Below, piece after piece: positions 50,848-59,023 of a stretch of DNA of 64,000 nucleotides. The stretch comes from Bog-756 sp049517675. Lineage in GTDB: Bacteria; Actinomycetota; Acidimicrobiia; Acidimicrobiales; RAAP-2. The notes under the pieces were generated by a model, which saw only the letters and a list, made by a program, of their open reading frames with translations, did no database searches and was not told the origin of the DNA. The DNA lies in NCBI GenBank assembly GCA_049517675.1, contig JBEKRV010000012.1, forward strand, positions 11,751 through 75,750. The letters are read 5' to 3'. Numbering within the stretch: position 1 is the stretch's first letter; each line of letters begins with the position of its first letter. A program made the position numbers and the translations under genes.

Positions 50848-52278
50848 TCACCGGCGGGCGGTGGAGACCCCCCGTCTGCCGGCCTCGAGGGTCACCGGCT
50901 CACCGGCGAGCTCGTCCTCGGCACCGGCCGGCTCGTCGAGGCGGGCGTAGCAGCGGGAGCCGTCGGGGAGGTCACAGATCAGTGCCGTCCACTCCGGCCC
51001 CTCGCGGCCGTAGGTCGTGGAGAAGGTGGCCACGGTGGCCGGGCCCTCGGCCCCGGCGGTGACCGGGACCCCGTCCGCGACGGGGGACGGCGCGGACGGT
51101 CCGGTCGGAGGGGAGGGGGGAGGGGTGGCCGACCAGACGGTGGCCGCGTGGCTGGTCATGTGCATCCCGACCCCGGTGACCAGACCCCGGGCGCCGGGGT
51201 CCCCGCGGAGGGCCTCGACCATCGCCGCCAGGGCGTGGGTGGCGTAATTGCTGCCCGGTCCCCCGTGGTAGGGGAGCCCGCCGGTGACGGTGAGGGCGCG
51301 GTCGTCCCCGATGCCGAGCGCGTCCCGGGCGAACTGGAGCGAGGCGCCGAAGCACGAGTAGAGATCGAGATGGGCCACGTCGTCGATGGTCAGGGTGCCG
51401 AGGGCCTGTGCCATCGCCGATGCCATCGCCGGTGAGCGCCACAGGTCGGGCCGGGAGGCCATGGCCGCAGGCTCCTCGGCCGTGCCCGATCCCCACAGGT
51501 AGACCCGCCGGTCGGTCGGGACGCCCAGGCTGTCGGCGCGGGCCTCGGTGGCGACGAGTACGCCGGCCGCCATGTCGACGTCCATGACCGCGGTCATCAG
51601 CTTGGTGTACGGCGTGGCCACCATTCGGTTCGCCGCGGTGGGCCGGATGATCTCCTCCGGGTCGTGGGCCACCGGGAACCAGGCGTGCTCGGGCTGGGCG
51701 GCCGCCACCGACGACAGGGGGGCGAGGAGCTCGCCGAGCCCCGTGCGGTACGAGTCGATCCCCTGGGCCCGGTGGATCCGCCGCGCGGTGTCGAGCAGGG
51801 CGAACGTGAGGTAGGCCTGGTAGATGCCGTGGGCCGCCTCGAGGCGGTCGAGGGTGATCGGGAAGGGGCGCGGCTCGTCCGGTGGGAAGGACCATGCCGG
51901 ATCGGGATGGTGGCGCAGGGTGGCCAGCGCCTCGCCGCCGACCACCAGTGCGAGGTCGGGACCGCCGTCGGCCATGGACGAGGCCGCGTCCGCCGTCAGG
52001 CGGAGGGGGACCGACCCGCCGAGCCCCGAGTACCCGCGCTGCGCCGGTCGGGCACCGAGGCGCTCGGCCAGCCGGTCGCAGGGCCGGTCGTACTGCCACG
52101 ACTGGCAGTAGACGACCTGCAGGCTCTGGAGGTCGGCGAGCGCCGACGGGCATCCCGCATCGGCGGCGGCGGCGCGGGCCACCTCCTCCCACAGGAGGAG
52201 GGGCTCCGGCACCGGTCGATCGCGCCAGGTCCGGCGGGCCGCGCCGATGATGCAGGGAGTGCGCGGGTCGACCGGCAC
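50848..52278 (-). CDS. Thiolase-like protein (TLP1 type) with C-terminal domain
   Basis: A 476-residue thiolase-fold protein. Family marks are RTPCIIGAARRTWRD, the MVATPYTKLM segment, YSCFGASLQFA and GGLPYHGGPGSNYATHALAAMVEALR. The last ~80 residues (ATVWSATPP... to ...GVSTARR) form the OB-like extra domain of thiolase-like protein 1. The position of the thiolase nucleophile reads GYSGLGGSVPLR and has no Cys, so it is probably not an ordinary thiolase. GTG 52278 follows the upstream dehydrogenase stop by one base, indicating an operon. Confidence 0.8.
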   Translation of the reverse strand: MPVDPRTPCIIGAARRTWRDRPVPEPLLLWEEVARAAAADAGCPSALADLQSLQVVYCQSWQYDRPCDRLAERLGARPAQRGYSGLGGSVPLRLTADAASSMADGGPDLALVVGGEALATLRHHPDPAWSFPPDEPRPFPITLDRLEAAHGIYQAYLTFALLDTARRIHRAQGIDSYRTGLGELLAPLSSVAAAQPEHAWFPVAHDPEEIIRPTAANRMVATPYTKLMTAVMDVDMAAGVLVATEARADSLGVPTDRRVYLWGSGTAEEPAAMASRPDLWRSPAMASAMAQALGTLTIDDVAHLDLYSCFGASLQFARDALGIGDDRALTVTGGLPYHGGPGSNYATHALAAMVEALRGDPGARGLVTGVGMHMTSHAATVWSATPPPSPPTGPSAPSPVADGVPVTAGAEGPATVATFSTTYGREGPEWTALICDLPDGSRCYARLDEPAGAEDELAGEPVTLEAGRRGVSTARR

Positions 52279-52279
52279 G

Positions 52280-53491
52280 TCAGGAGGGGGTGGATCGCCG
52301 GGGCAGTGCGATCGCCCGGTCGGCGATGATGTTCTTCTGCACCTCGGTGGATCCCCCGCCGATCGTGCTGTACCGCTGGAACGAGTAGAGGCGGGTCCAC
52401 TTGCCGCGGTCGACGGCGTCGGGACCGCCGCGGGCCAGCACGCCGGCGGGTCCGAGCAGATCGACCGACAGGGCGGCCAGGGTCTGGGCGAGAGCGGACC
52501 AGCTGAGCTTGGCGAAGGGGACCTCCGGCCAGTTCTTCTCGCCCTTGATGATCTTGGACAACGCCCGCAGCGACAGCAGCCGGGCCAGCTCGATGTCGGT
52601 CCAGGCCCGGGCGATCCGGTCGCGCAGGGCCGGGTCGTCGAGCGCGCCGGGGTTGACGGACCGTGCCGCCGTGACCATGGCCCGCAGGTCGGCGGCGAGG
52701 ATGGCCAGCTGGCTGGCGATCCCCACCCGCTCGTGACCGAGTGTGCCCATGGCCACCATCCAGCCCTCGCCCTCGCCACCGAGCCGGCAGTCGACCGGCA
52801 CGCGTGCGTCGGTGAAGAAGACCTCGTTGAACATCTCCTCGCCGGCCATGTCGCGTATGGGCCGCCGCTCGATGCCCGGCGTCTCGAGGTCCAGGACGAA
52901 CGCGGTGATCCCTTCGTGCTTCGCACCCCGTTCGATGGCGGTGGGATCGGTCCGGAGGAGGAACAGGCCCCACTTGGCCAGGTGGGCGGTGGAGATCCAG
53001 ATCTTCTGACCGTTGATCACGTACTCGTCGCCCTCGCGGATGGCGGTGGTCCGGAGGTTCGCCAGGTCGTTGCCGGCGTCGGGCTCGGAGAAGCCCTGGC
53101 ACCAGTGGTCGGTGGCCTCGAGGATCGAGGGGAGCCAGCGGGCCTTCTGCTCCTCGGTTCCCCAGGCGATGATCATGGGCCCGATCTGCCACAGCCCGTT
53201 GGTGTTGAACATGCCCGGGGTCCGGTACTCGGCCATGATCTCGGAGTAGATGATCCGCTGCATGGCGGTGGCGTCGCGGCCGCCGTACTCCGCGGGCCAG
53301 TTCGCCGCCGCCCACCGACCTTCGTTCAACAGGCGCTGCCACGCGGCCCGGCGGTGTTGGGACTGCTCGCCCGACAACGAGGAATGGTCCCCGAGCTCCT
53401 CGCGCTCCAAGAACGCGGGCAGATGCTCGTCGAGCCACTCCCGCAATTCCTCGGCGAACCGCTCGTCTTCGGGGGCAAGGGCGAAGTCCAC
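52280..53491 (-). CDS. Acyl-CoA dehydrogenase (FadE-type, alpha-like subunit)
   Basis: A 403-residue acyl-CoA dehydrogenase. It has the N-terminal DFALAPEDERFAEELREWL, WCQGFSEPDAGNDLANL, GQKIWISTAHLAKWG and the C-terminal GGGSTEVQKNIIADRAIALPR. It pairs by position with the divergent, shorter ACAD at 53563-54639, a layout typical of alpha/beta heterotetrameric ACADs (such as FadE28/29-type) that oxidise steroid or branched side chains. GTG 53491 follows TATCCT by six bases and has no ribosome binding site, a leaderless start. Confidence 0.88.
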   Translation of the reverse strand: MDFALAPEDERFAEELREWLDEHLPAFLEREELGDHSSLSGEQSQHRRAAWQRLLNEGRWAAANWPAEYGGRDATAMQRIIYSEIMAEYRTPGMFNTNGLWQIGPMIIAWGTEEQKARWLPSILEATDHWCQGFSEPDAGNDLANLRTTAIREGDEYVINGQKIWISTAHLAKWGLFLLRTDPTAIERGAKHEGITAFVLDLETPGIERRPIRDMAGEEMFNEVFFTDARVPVDCRLGGEGEGWMVAMGTLGHERVGIASQLAILAADLRAMVTAARSVNPGALDDPALRDRIARAWTDIELARLLSLRALSKIIKGEKNWPEVPFAKLSWSALAQTLAALSVDLLGPAGVLARGGPDAVDRGKWTRLYSFQRYSTIGGGSTEVQKNIIADRAIALPRRSTPS

Positions 53492-53497
53492 GGGCCG

Positions 53498-53503
53498 AGG
53501 ATA
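53498..53503 (-). promoter_or_regulatory. -10 box (TATCCT) of the ACAD/thiolase-like operon
   Basis: TATCCT on the minus strand ends exactly six bases before GTG 53491. It is among the clearest leaderless arrangements in this window. Confidence 0.55.
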
Positions 53504-53562
53504 GCCCTCGGGACCGTCTACGCTCGTACCGTCACCCAGCCGTGCCGATCCCGAGGTGTTCT

Positions 53563-54639
53563 GTGGACTTCACGTTCGATGCCGAGCAGTTGGCTCTCCA
53601 AGAAGTGGCCCGTCGGGCCATGGACGAGATCGACGGTGCACTCCTGCGGCAACTGGCCGACGACGACGCCGGGTACACACCTGAGCTGTGGGACCGCCTG
53701 GTGGCACTGGGATGGACCTCGATGCTGCACCCGGGCGAGGGCGCCGGGCTCCTCGAGATGTGCATCGTCCTCGAGCAGATGGGCCGGGTCCCGCTGCCCG
53801 GTCCGTTCCTCTCCTCGGCGGTAGCGGCCACGTTGGCCGCCCGGGCCCTCGGGGCACAGGACCTCCTCGACGAGCTGGGCACCGGGAGCACCCGGGGCAC
53901 GGTGGCGGTGCAGGAGCAGGGCCACGGTGACCCGTTGGGCACCGTCCGCACCCGGGCGTCCCGCAAGGGCGCCGGATGGGTGCTGCACGGCGTCAAGCCG
54001 ACGGTGGTCGACGGGCACACGGCCGACTGGGCCATCGTCGCCGCCCTGGGGGAGGAGGGGATCCGCTCCTTCCTGGTCCGGAACCCGGGCGGGGAGCTGG
54101 TCCCGTCCCTCGACCCCACCCGCAAGCTGGCCCGCCTGGTGCTCGACGCCACGCCGGCCGTGCCGCTCGGCCCGACGGGTGGTCAGGCCGACCTGTGGCG
54201 CCGGGTCCTCGACGACGTCGCCGTCGCCCTGGCCGCCGAGTCGGTCGGGGTGTCCGGTCGCGCCCTCGACATGGCCACCGAGTACGCCAAGGTCCGCGTG
54301 GTCTTCGACCAGCCCATCGCCACCTTCCAGGTGGTGAAGCACCGGATCGTCGACATGTTCCACGCGCTCGAGCTCGCCCGGGTGGGCGTCCACTACGCCG
54401 CATGGTCCTCCGACGGCGACGAACCCGACCGGGTCCGGGCGGCCGCGATGGCGTCCGCGTACGCTGCCGAGGCCGCGGTCAAGGTGACCGGTGACGACAT
54501 CCAGCTGCACGGCGGCGTCGGGTTCACCTGGGCCAACGACGCCCACTTCCTCTTCAAGCGGGCCAAGCAGAACGAGACCCTGGTGGGCGGGAGCGGCCAC
54601 CAGTGGCAGCGACTGGGGGCCCAGTTCGTCGAGCTGTAG
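53563..54639 (+). CDS. Acyl-CoA dehydrogenase (beta-like subunit)
   Basis: A 358-residue acyl-CoA dehydrogenase, shorter than its divergent neighbour. DFTFDAEQLALQEVARRAM opens it, MATEYAKVRVVFDQPIATFQVVKHRIVDMFHA is the ACAD core helix, and LHGGVGFTWANDAHFLFKRAKQNETLVGG ends the FAD-binding part. The middle domain is reduced. This is the pattern of the beta subunit in heterotetrameric FadE pairs. GTG 53563 has GAGG at about seven bases. The 71-base divergent region holds both promoters, so a common regulator is likely. Confidence 0.87.
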   Translation: MDFTFDAEQLALQEVARRAMDEIDGALLRQLADDDAGYTPELWDRLVALGWTSMLHPGEGAGLLEMCIVLEQMGRVPLPGPFLSSAVAATLAARALGAQDLLDELGTGSTRGTVAVQEQGHGDPLGTVRTRASRKGAGWVLHGVKPTVVDGHTADWAIVAALGEEGIRSFLVRNPGGELVPSLDPTRKLARLVLDATPAVPLGPTGGQADLWRRVLDDVAVALAAESVGVSGRALDMATEYAKVRVVFDQPIATFQVVKHRIVDMFHALELARVGVHYAAWSSDGDEPDRVRAAAMASAYAAEAAVKVTGDDIQLHGGVGFTWANDAHFLFKRAKQNETLVGGSGHQWQRLGAQFVEL

Positions 54640-54669
54640 GCGCTCACGGCCGACCGGCCGGAACCCGTC

Positions 54670-55293
54670 TCAGCCGGTCGGTGGCCGCTCGAGGAGCGAG
54701 CCGATCTCCTCGGCACGGGTGCGGAACACCTCCGGCGACCCCCGACCCCCGTCGAGGACGCCGGCCACGTGCTCGATGAACAGTCCCACCAGCAGGCTGC
54801 GAAGCATCCGAGCCAGCGCCTGCTCCTCGCCGGGCGGGCAGAGCCGGGGCCGATGGTCGGTCAACCAGCGCACGAGCGAGGCCTCGGTGGCATCGAATAG
54901 CTCGGTCCCCACGGCCTGCGCCGTCTGGTCGCCGCGCATGACCTCGCCCAGCATCAGGCGGACGAACTCCTCCACCTCGAGCATCGACCGGAGGATGTCC
55001 GACAACAGGTCGGTCAGGGTCGGGGCAGGGTCGCGGGAGAGCGACGTGGGCGATGTGACGGTGAGGTCGTCGAGGAAGCCCCGCTCCTCGAGCACGGCGA
55101 CCAGCAGGTCGCGCTTGGACGGGAAGTAGTGGTAGAGCGAGGCCACGTTGAGCCCGGTCGCCGCGGCCAGGCTCCGCATGCTGGTCCCGTCGACCCCGTT
55201 CTGGGACATGAGGGAGAGCGCGGTCTGCAGGATTCGCTGGCGTTGGTTCGGCCCCTCGGCCCGGGTGTCGGACTCGGGCGGGGTGGGGGGCAT
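54670..55293 (-). CDS. TetR-family transcriptional regulator
   Basis: A 207-residue TetR repressor. The N-terminal HTH is RQRILQTALSLMSQNGVDGTSMRSLAAATGLNVASLYHYFPSKRDLLVAVLEE. The ligand domain (residues ~70-207) is divergent, as expected. It is divergent from the P450 gene at 55468, and a TetR-type operator lies between them over the P450 promoter. It therefore probably represses the P450, with a CoA ester or the P450 substrate as inducer. ATG 55293 is preceded by GGAGGG with very short spacing, so a leaderless or unusual start is possible. Confidence 0.9.
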   Translation of the reverse strand: MPPTPPESDTRAEGPNQRQRILQTALSLMSQNGVDGTSMRSLAAATGLNVASLYHYFPSKRDLLVAVLEERGFLDDLTVTSPTSLSRDPAPTLTDLLSDILRSMLEVEEFVRLMLGEVMRGDQTAQAVGTELFDATEASLVRWLTDHRPRLCPPGEEQALARMLRSLLVGLFIEHVAGVLDGGRGSPEVFRTRAEEIGSLLERPPTG

Positions 55294-55359
55294 CCCTCCA
55301 TTGTGGACCAGGATCCCGTTCCGGGCCCCGGGGTCGGGTCACCGGAGGGGGCACAGGAC

Positions 55360-55383
55360 TCAAACGAACGTTTGATCTATAGT
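55360..55383 (+). promoter_or_regulatory. TetR-type operator overlapping the P450 promoter
   Basis: TCAAACG-AA-CGTTTGA (55360-55375) is a 7-bp inverted repeat with a two-base centre. A TATAGT -10 box at 55378-55383 begins two bases later, about 85 bases before the P450 ATG. A bound repressor would block polymerase. The adjacent TetR gene is the obvious candidate. Confidence 0.6.
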
Positions 55384-55467
55384 CGTGCGTCGAGGAGGCG
55401 GCCGGACAGGTCGCCGACAGCGAGGACGACGGGCCCGGGAGCGGGCCGGTCGGGGACCGAGGACACG

Positions 55468-56724
55468 ATGGCACCGCCCCAGAAGAACGTCGCCGGCTCG
55501 GTGCCGGCCCTCGAGCGGTTCGACCCGTTCGAACTGCAGGACACGGTCTCGGGTGACATCCGCGACCCGTACCCTCGTCTCGCCGAGCTCCGGCGCCAGA
55601 GCCCGGTCCACGTGGGGCCGATCGACGTGGGCGAGGGGGTGACGGAGTCGGACCCGACGAGGCCCCAGCCGGTCACCGTCCTCGGATTCGACGAGGCGGT
55701 CCAGGTCCTGCGCGACAACGAGACGTACTCCTCCTCGGTCTACGAGGGGATCATGGGGATGGTCATGGGGAAGACCATCCTCCAGATGGACGAACCCGAG
55801 CACCGGCTCCAACGGGCGCTCGTCTCCCCGACGTTCCGGTCCAAGGTCCTCGAGCAGTGGGAGGGCGACCTCGTCCAACGGGTGGTCGACGAGCTCATCG
55901 ACGACTTCGCCGCCGAAGGGTCGGCCGACCTCGTCCAACAGCTCACCTTCCACTTCCCGGTGCAGGTCATCGCCGAGATCCTCGGTCTCCCCCGGTCCGA
56001 CTTCCCCCGGTTCCAACGGTGGGCGGTCGAGATCACCAGCGTGGCGGCCAACTGGGACCGGGGAGTGGCCGCGTCGCAGGCGCTGCGCGACTACTTCGCC
56101 GGGATCGTGGAGGAGCGGCGCGCCCACCCGGCCGACGACCTGATCAGCGACCTCCTCGCCGTGGAGGTGGACGGAAACGCCCTCGACGACGAGGAGATCT
56201 TCTCGTTCCTCCGCCTGCTGCTGCCGGCCGGCGTCGAGACCACCTACCGGGCCTCGGGCAACCTCCTCTACGGGCTGCTCACCAACCCCGATCAGCTGCG
56301 GGCGGTCCGAGAGGACCGCTCGCTCCTTCCCATCGCGTTCGAGGAGACCATCCGGTGGGAGCCGCCGGTCACGGTGATCCTCCGTCGCGCCATGGCCTCC
56401 ACCGAGCTGGCCGGGGTGGCCGTCGAGGAGGGCGCGGACGTCGGGCTCCTGCTCGGCGCGGCGAACCGCGACGAACGCAAGTACGAGGACCCCGATCGCT
56501 TCGACATCTTCCGGGCGTCCCGCCAGAGCCTCGGCTTCGGCTTCGGCGTCCACGTCTGCCTGGGGATGCACCTGGCCCGGATGGAGACCAGGGTCGCCGT
56601 CAACGCGCTGCTGGACCGCCTGCCCGACATGGAGCTCGCCCCCGCGCCCGACCAGGACCTGCACATCAAGGGGATGGCGTTCCGGTCGCCCATCGCCCTC
56701 CCCATCGTCTTCACGCCGGCTTGA
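55468..56724 (+). CDS. Cytochrome P450
   Basis: A 418-residue P450. LPAGVETTYRASG is the I-helix motif, the ExxR motif is in AFEETIRWEPP, and the haem loop FGFGVHVCLG gives Cys364. LQMDEPEHRLQRALVSPTF is the C-helix region. All catalytic residues are intact. Features resemble CYP groups that hydroxylate terpenoid or steroid substrates, but that is only similarity of style. ATG 55468 follows GAGGA at five-base spacing. It is probably controlled by the divergent TetR protein through the operator at 55360. Confidence 0.92.
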   Translation: MAPPQKNVAGSVPALERFDPFELQDTVSGDIRDPYPRLAELRRQSPVHVGPIDVGEGVTESDPTRPQPVTVLGFDEAVQVLRDNETYSSSVYEGIMGMVMGKTILQMDEPEHRLQRALVSPTFRSKVLEQWEGDLVQRVVDELIDDFAAEGSADLVQQLTFHFPVQVIAEILGLPRSDFPRFQRWAVEITSVAANWDRGVAASQALRDYFAGIVEERRAHPADDLISDLLAVEVDGNALDDEEIFSFLRLLLPAGVETTYRASGNLLYGLLTNPDQLRAVREDRSLLPIAFEETIRWEPPVTVILRRAMASTELAGVAVEEGADVGLLLGAANRDERKYEDPDRFDIFRASRQSLGFGFGVHVCLGMHLARMETRVAVNALLDRLPDMELAPAPDQDLHIKGMAFRSPIALPIVFTPA

Positions 56725-56752
56725 GCGCCGTCGTCACGGCCGGCCGAGTCGC

Positions 56753-56765
56753 GCTTCACTAGGGT
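56753..56765 (+). promoter_or_regulatory. Repeated 13-mer with -10 box (GCTTCACTAGGGT)
   Basis: The 13-mer ends in TAGGGT, seven bases before ATG 56773 (leaderless spacing). The identical 13-mer occurs at 10594-10606 before the MFS gene. It may be a shared promoter type. Confidence 0.45.
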
Positions 56766-56772
56766 GGACCGG

Positions 56773-57336
56773 ATGCCGGCGTGGTTGAGCGACGACGAGT
56801 TCGAGGTGCTGACGGCCGCGTGTGACCGGACGATCCCCGCCACCGAGCATGGACCCGGCGCGGTGGCGGCCGGGGTGCCGGAGTACATCGACGGGCTCCT
56901 GGGCGCATTCACCGTCGACCCGCCCCGCATCTGGGCCGGCGGCCCGACATCGGGCCGCCACGGCGGGTCCGCGGCGTTCGCCACGTTCCACACCCTCTCG
57001 CCGCTGGACGAGCTGGCGTGGCGGATGAGGATCGAAGGATCCCGGGGCCTGCCCGAGCGCGAGTTCAACGGGCCGGTGATCGGCCTGCAGGAGCGCTACC
57101 GGACCGCCCTGGCCACCCTCGGCCCCGACTTCTGCGATGTGGGACCGGACGAGCAGGACGCCCGTCTCGCCTCGATGGAGGAGTTCGCCGAACTGCTGTT
57201 CCACCACTGCTGCGAGGGCCTCTACGGAGCCCCGGAGTACGGCGGCAACCGCGACGGAGCCGGTTGGGATGCAATCGGGTTCGCCGGTGACGTCCAACCC
57301 CGTGGGTGGACCGACGCCGAAGTGTCCACCCCGTGA
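56773..57336 (+). CDS. Gluconate 2-dehydrogenase subunit 3-like small subunit
   Basis: A 187-residue protein matching gluconate 2-dehydrogenase subunit 3. LSDDEFEVLTAACDRTIPATEHGPGAVAAGVPEYIDGLLG opens it, and the C-terminal GLYGAPEYGGNRDGAGWDAIGFAGDVQPRGW is the family hallmark. In characterised systems this subunit accompanies the GMC dehydrogenase subunit, often with a Tat signal; none is seen here, so the pair may be cytoplasmic. ATG 56773 follows TAGGGT by seven bases. Its stop overlaps the start of the GMC gene (GTGA). Confidence 0.82.
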   Translation: MPAWLSDDEFEVLTAACDRTIPATEHGPGAVAAGVPEYIDGLLGAFTVDPPRIWAGGPTSGRHGGSAAFATFHTLSPLDELAWRMRIEGSRGLPEREFNGPVIGLQERYRTALATLGPDFCDVGPDEQDARLASMEEFAELLFHHCCEGLYGAPEYGGNRDGAGWDAIGFAGDVQPRGWTDAEVSTP

Positions 57337-58973
57337 CCCTCGACGCCGTCATCGTGGGCTCGGGCCCGGGCGGGTCGGCGGCCGCCGACGTCCTGACCGC
57401 CGCGGGCTGGTCGGTGGCCATCGTGGAGAAGGGCCGCAACCACCTGCTCGACCCCGACGACCCCACCCGCCCGGCCGCCGACTACTCCAACGACGAACTC
57501 AAGTTCCACACCCGGTACTTCCTCGGGCCCGACCCGCTGGTCGAGCCCCGCACCTTCCGTACCGGTGAGGACGACGGGGAGCGGGTCCACGTGGGCGAGG
57601 TCAACTCGGTGCCGACCACCGTCGGCGGGGGAGGGACCCACGCCGACGGCAAGGTGCCCCGATTCATGCCCGGCGACTTCCGGCTGCTCTCGGACCTCGG
57701 CCCCCAACCCGGCGCCGAGGTGGCCGACTGGCCGGTCACCTACGACGAGCTCGAGCCGTACTACGCCGAGGTGGAGCGGGCCATCGGCGTGGCCGGGCTG
57801 GACGGGGCCAATCCGTTCGCCGGCCCCCGGTCGGGCCCCTTCCCCATGCCCCCGGGCGCACCGATGTTCGGGGCGCTCCGTTCCGTGGCCGCAGCCGAGC
57901 GACTGGGTTACCACCCCTATCCGGCTCCCACCGCGGCCAACAGCATCCCCTACGACGGACGGCCGGCCTGCAACAACTGCGGGTTCTGCGCCTTCTTCGG
58001 CTGCCCGATCCACGCCAAGGGGGACCCGGTCGCCCTGCTGCTCCGGGCCATGGCGACGGGCCGGGCCGAACTGCTGGCCGAGAGCTTCGTCTCGCGGATC
58101 CGCTTCGAGGGCCGCCGGGCCACCGGGGTGGACGTGGTGGCTGCCGACGGCTCGAGCCGCTTCCTCGCGGCGCGCCACGTGATCGTGGCCGCCGGAGCCA
58201 TCGAGACCCCCCGCCTGCTCCTCCTGTCCGGGGTCGACCACCCGCTCCTCGGCCGCTATCTCATGGTCCACTTCCAGACCATCGTCGCCGGCAGCCTGCC
58301 CTATCGGACCTGGGCCGAGCGGGGCCGGGCGGTCACCCACGTCCACGACATGATCGTCAGCGACGACGCGGCGCGGGCGGCGGCGGGGGCGGCCGACCTG
58401 CCGTGGATCCGCGGGGGGTTGGTCGAGCACACCGGGGCGGCGCTGCCCATCATGGAGGCCAAGCACTATCCCCGGGGTCCGGTGCACAACCGTCTCATGG
58501 CCCAGTCGCCCATCCGCCAGAAGCTGTGGGCCTTCACCATGCAGGGGGAGGACCTGGCCTATCCGACCAACCGGGTCGAGCTCGACCCGACGGTCCGCGA
58601 CGCCCGGGGGTTCCCGGTCGCCCGGATCACCTACCGGCCCGGTCACCACGAGCTGGTGGCCCACGACCACTACGGCCCCCGGCTGGCCGCCATCCTGAAG
58701 GAGATGGGCGCCGAGTGGACGGCCGTGACCTCCTCGCCCGGCCGGGGCAACACCGGCAACACCCCCGACTCGGTGCCCGAGAGCAGGCACAACATGGGCA
58801 CGGTGCGGATGGGGACCGACCCGGCCACCTCGGTGACCGACCCGTTCGGGCGCCTCCACGCCTGCGACAACGTGATCGTGGCCGACTCCTCGGTCTTCGT
58901 GACCTCCACCGGCTACGGGCCCACACTGACCCTGGTCGCCCTGTCGGCCCGGGCCGCCCACCACCTGGTGTGA
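57333..58973 (+). CDS. GMC-family oxidoreductase (large subunit)
   Basis: A 546-residue FAD-dependent GMC oxidoreductase. DAVIVGSGPGGSAAADVL is the FAD-binding Rossmann motif, GGGGTHADG follows, and the C-terminal SRHNMGTVRMGTDPATS with VADSSVFVTSTGYGPTLT holds the active-site His/Asn region. A cysteine cluster C-x2-C-x2-C-x4-C in CNNCGFCAFFGC near residues 213-224 is notable and may bind metal. It would oxidise an alcohol to aldehyde or ketone. GTG 57333 overlaps the small-subunit stop, indicating a two-subunit dehydrogenase. Confidence 0.87.
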   Translation: MTLDAVIVGSGPGGSAAADVLTAAGWSVAIVEKGRNHLLDPDDPTRPAADYSNDELKFHTRYFLGPDPLVEPRTFRTGEDDGERVHVGEVNSVPTTVGGGGTHADGKVPRFMPGDFRLLSDLGPQPGAEVADWPVTYDELEPYYAEVERAIGVAGLDGANPFAGPRSGPFPMPPGAPMFGALRSVAAAERLGYHPYPAPTAANSIPYDGRPACNNCGFCAFFGCPIHAKGDPVALLLRAMATGRAELLAESFVSRIRFEGRRATGVDVVAADGSSRFLAARHVIVAAGAIETPRLLLLSGVDHPLLGRYLMVHFQTIVAGSLPYRTWAERGRAVTHVHDMIVSDDAARAAAGAADLPWIRGGLVEHTGAALPIMEAKHYPRGPVHNRLMAQSPIRQKLWAFTMQGEDLAYPTNRVELDPTVRDARGFPVARITYRPGHHELVAHDHYGPRLAAILKEMGAEWTAVTSSPGRGNTGNTPDSVPESRHNMGTVRMGTDPATSVTDPFGRLHACDNVIVADSSVFVTSTGYGPTLTLVALSARAAHHLV

Positions 58974-59023
58974 GCACCCCGGCACGCGGACGCGGCGATG
59001 CAGCCGACTGGCGATGCGGCGGT

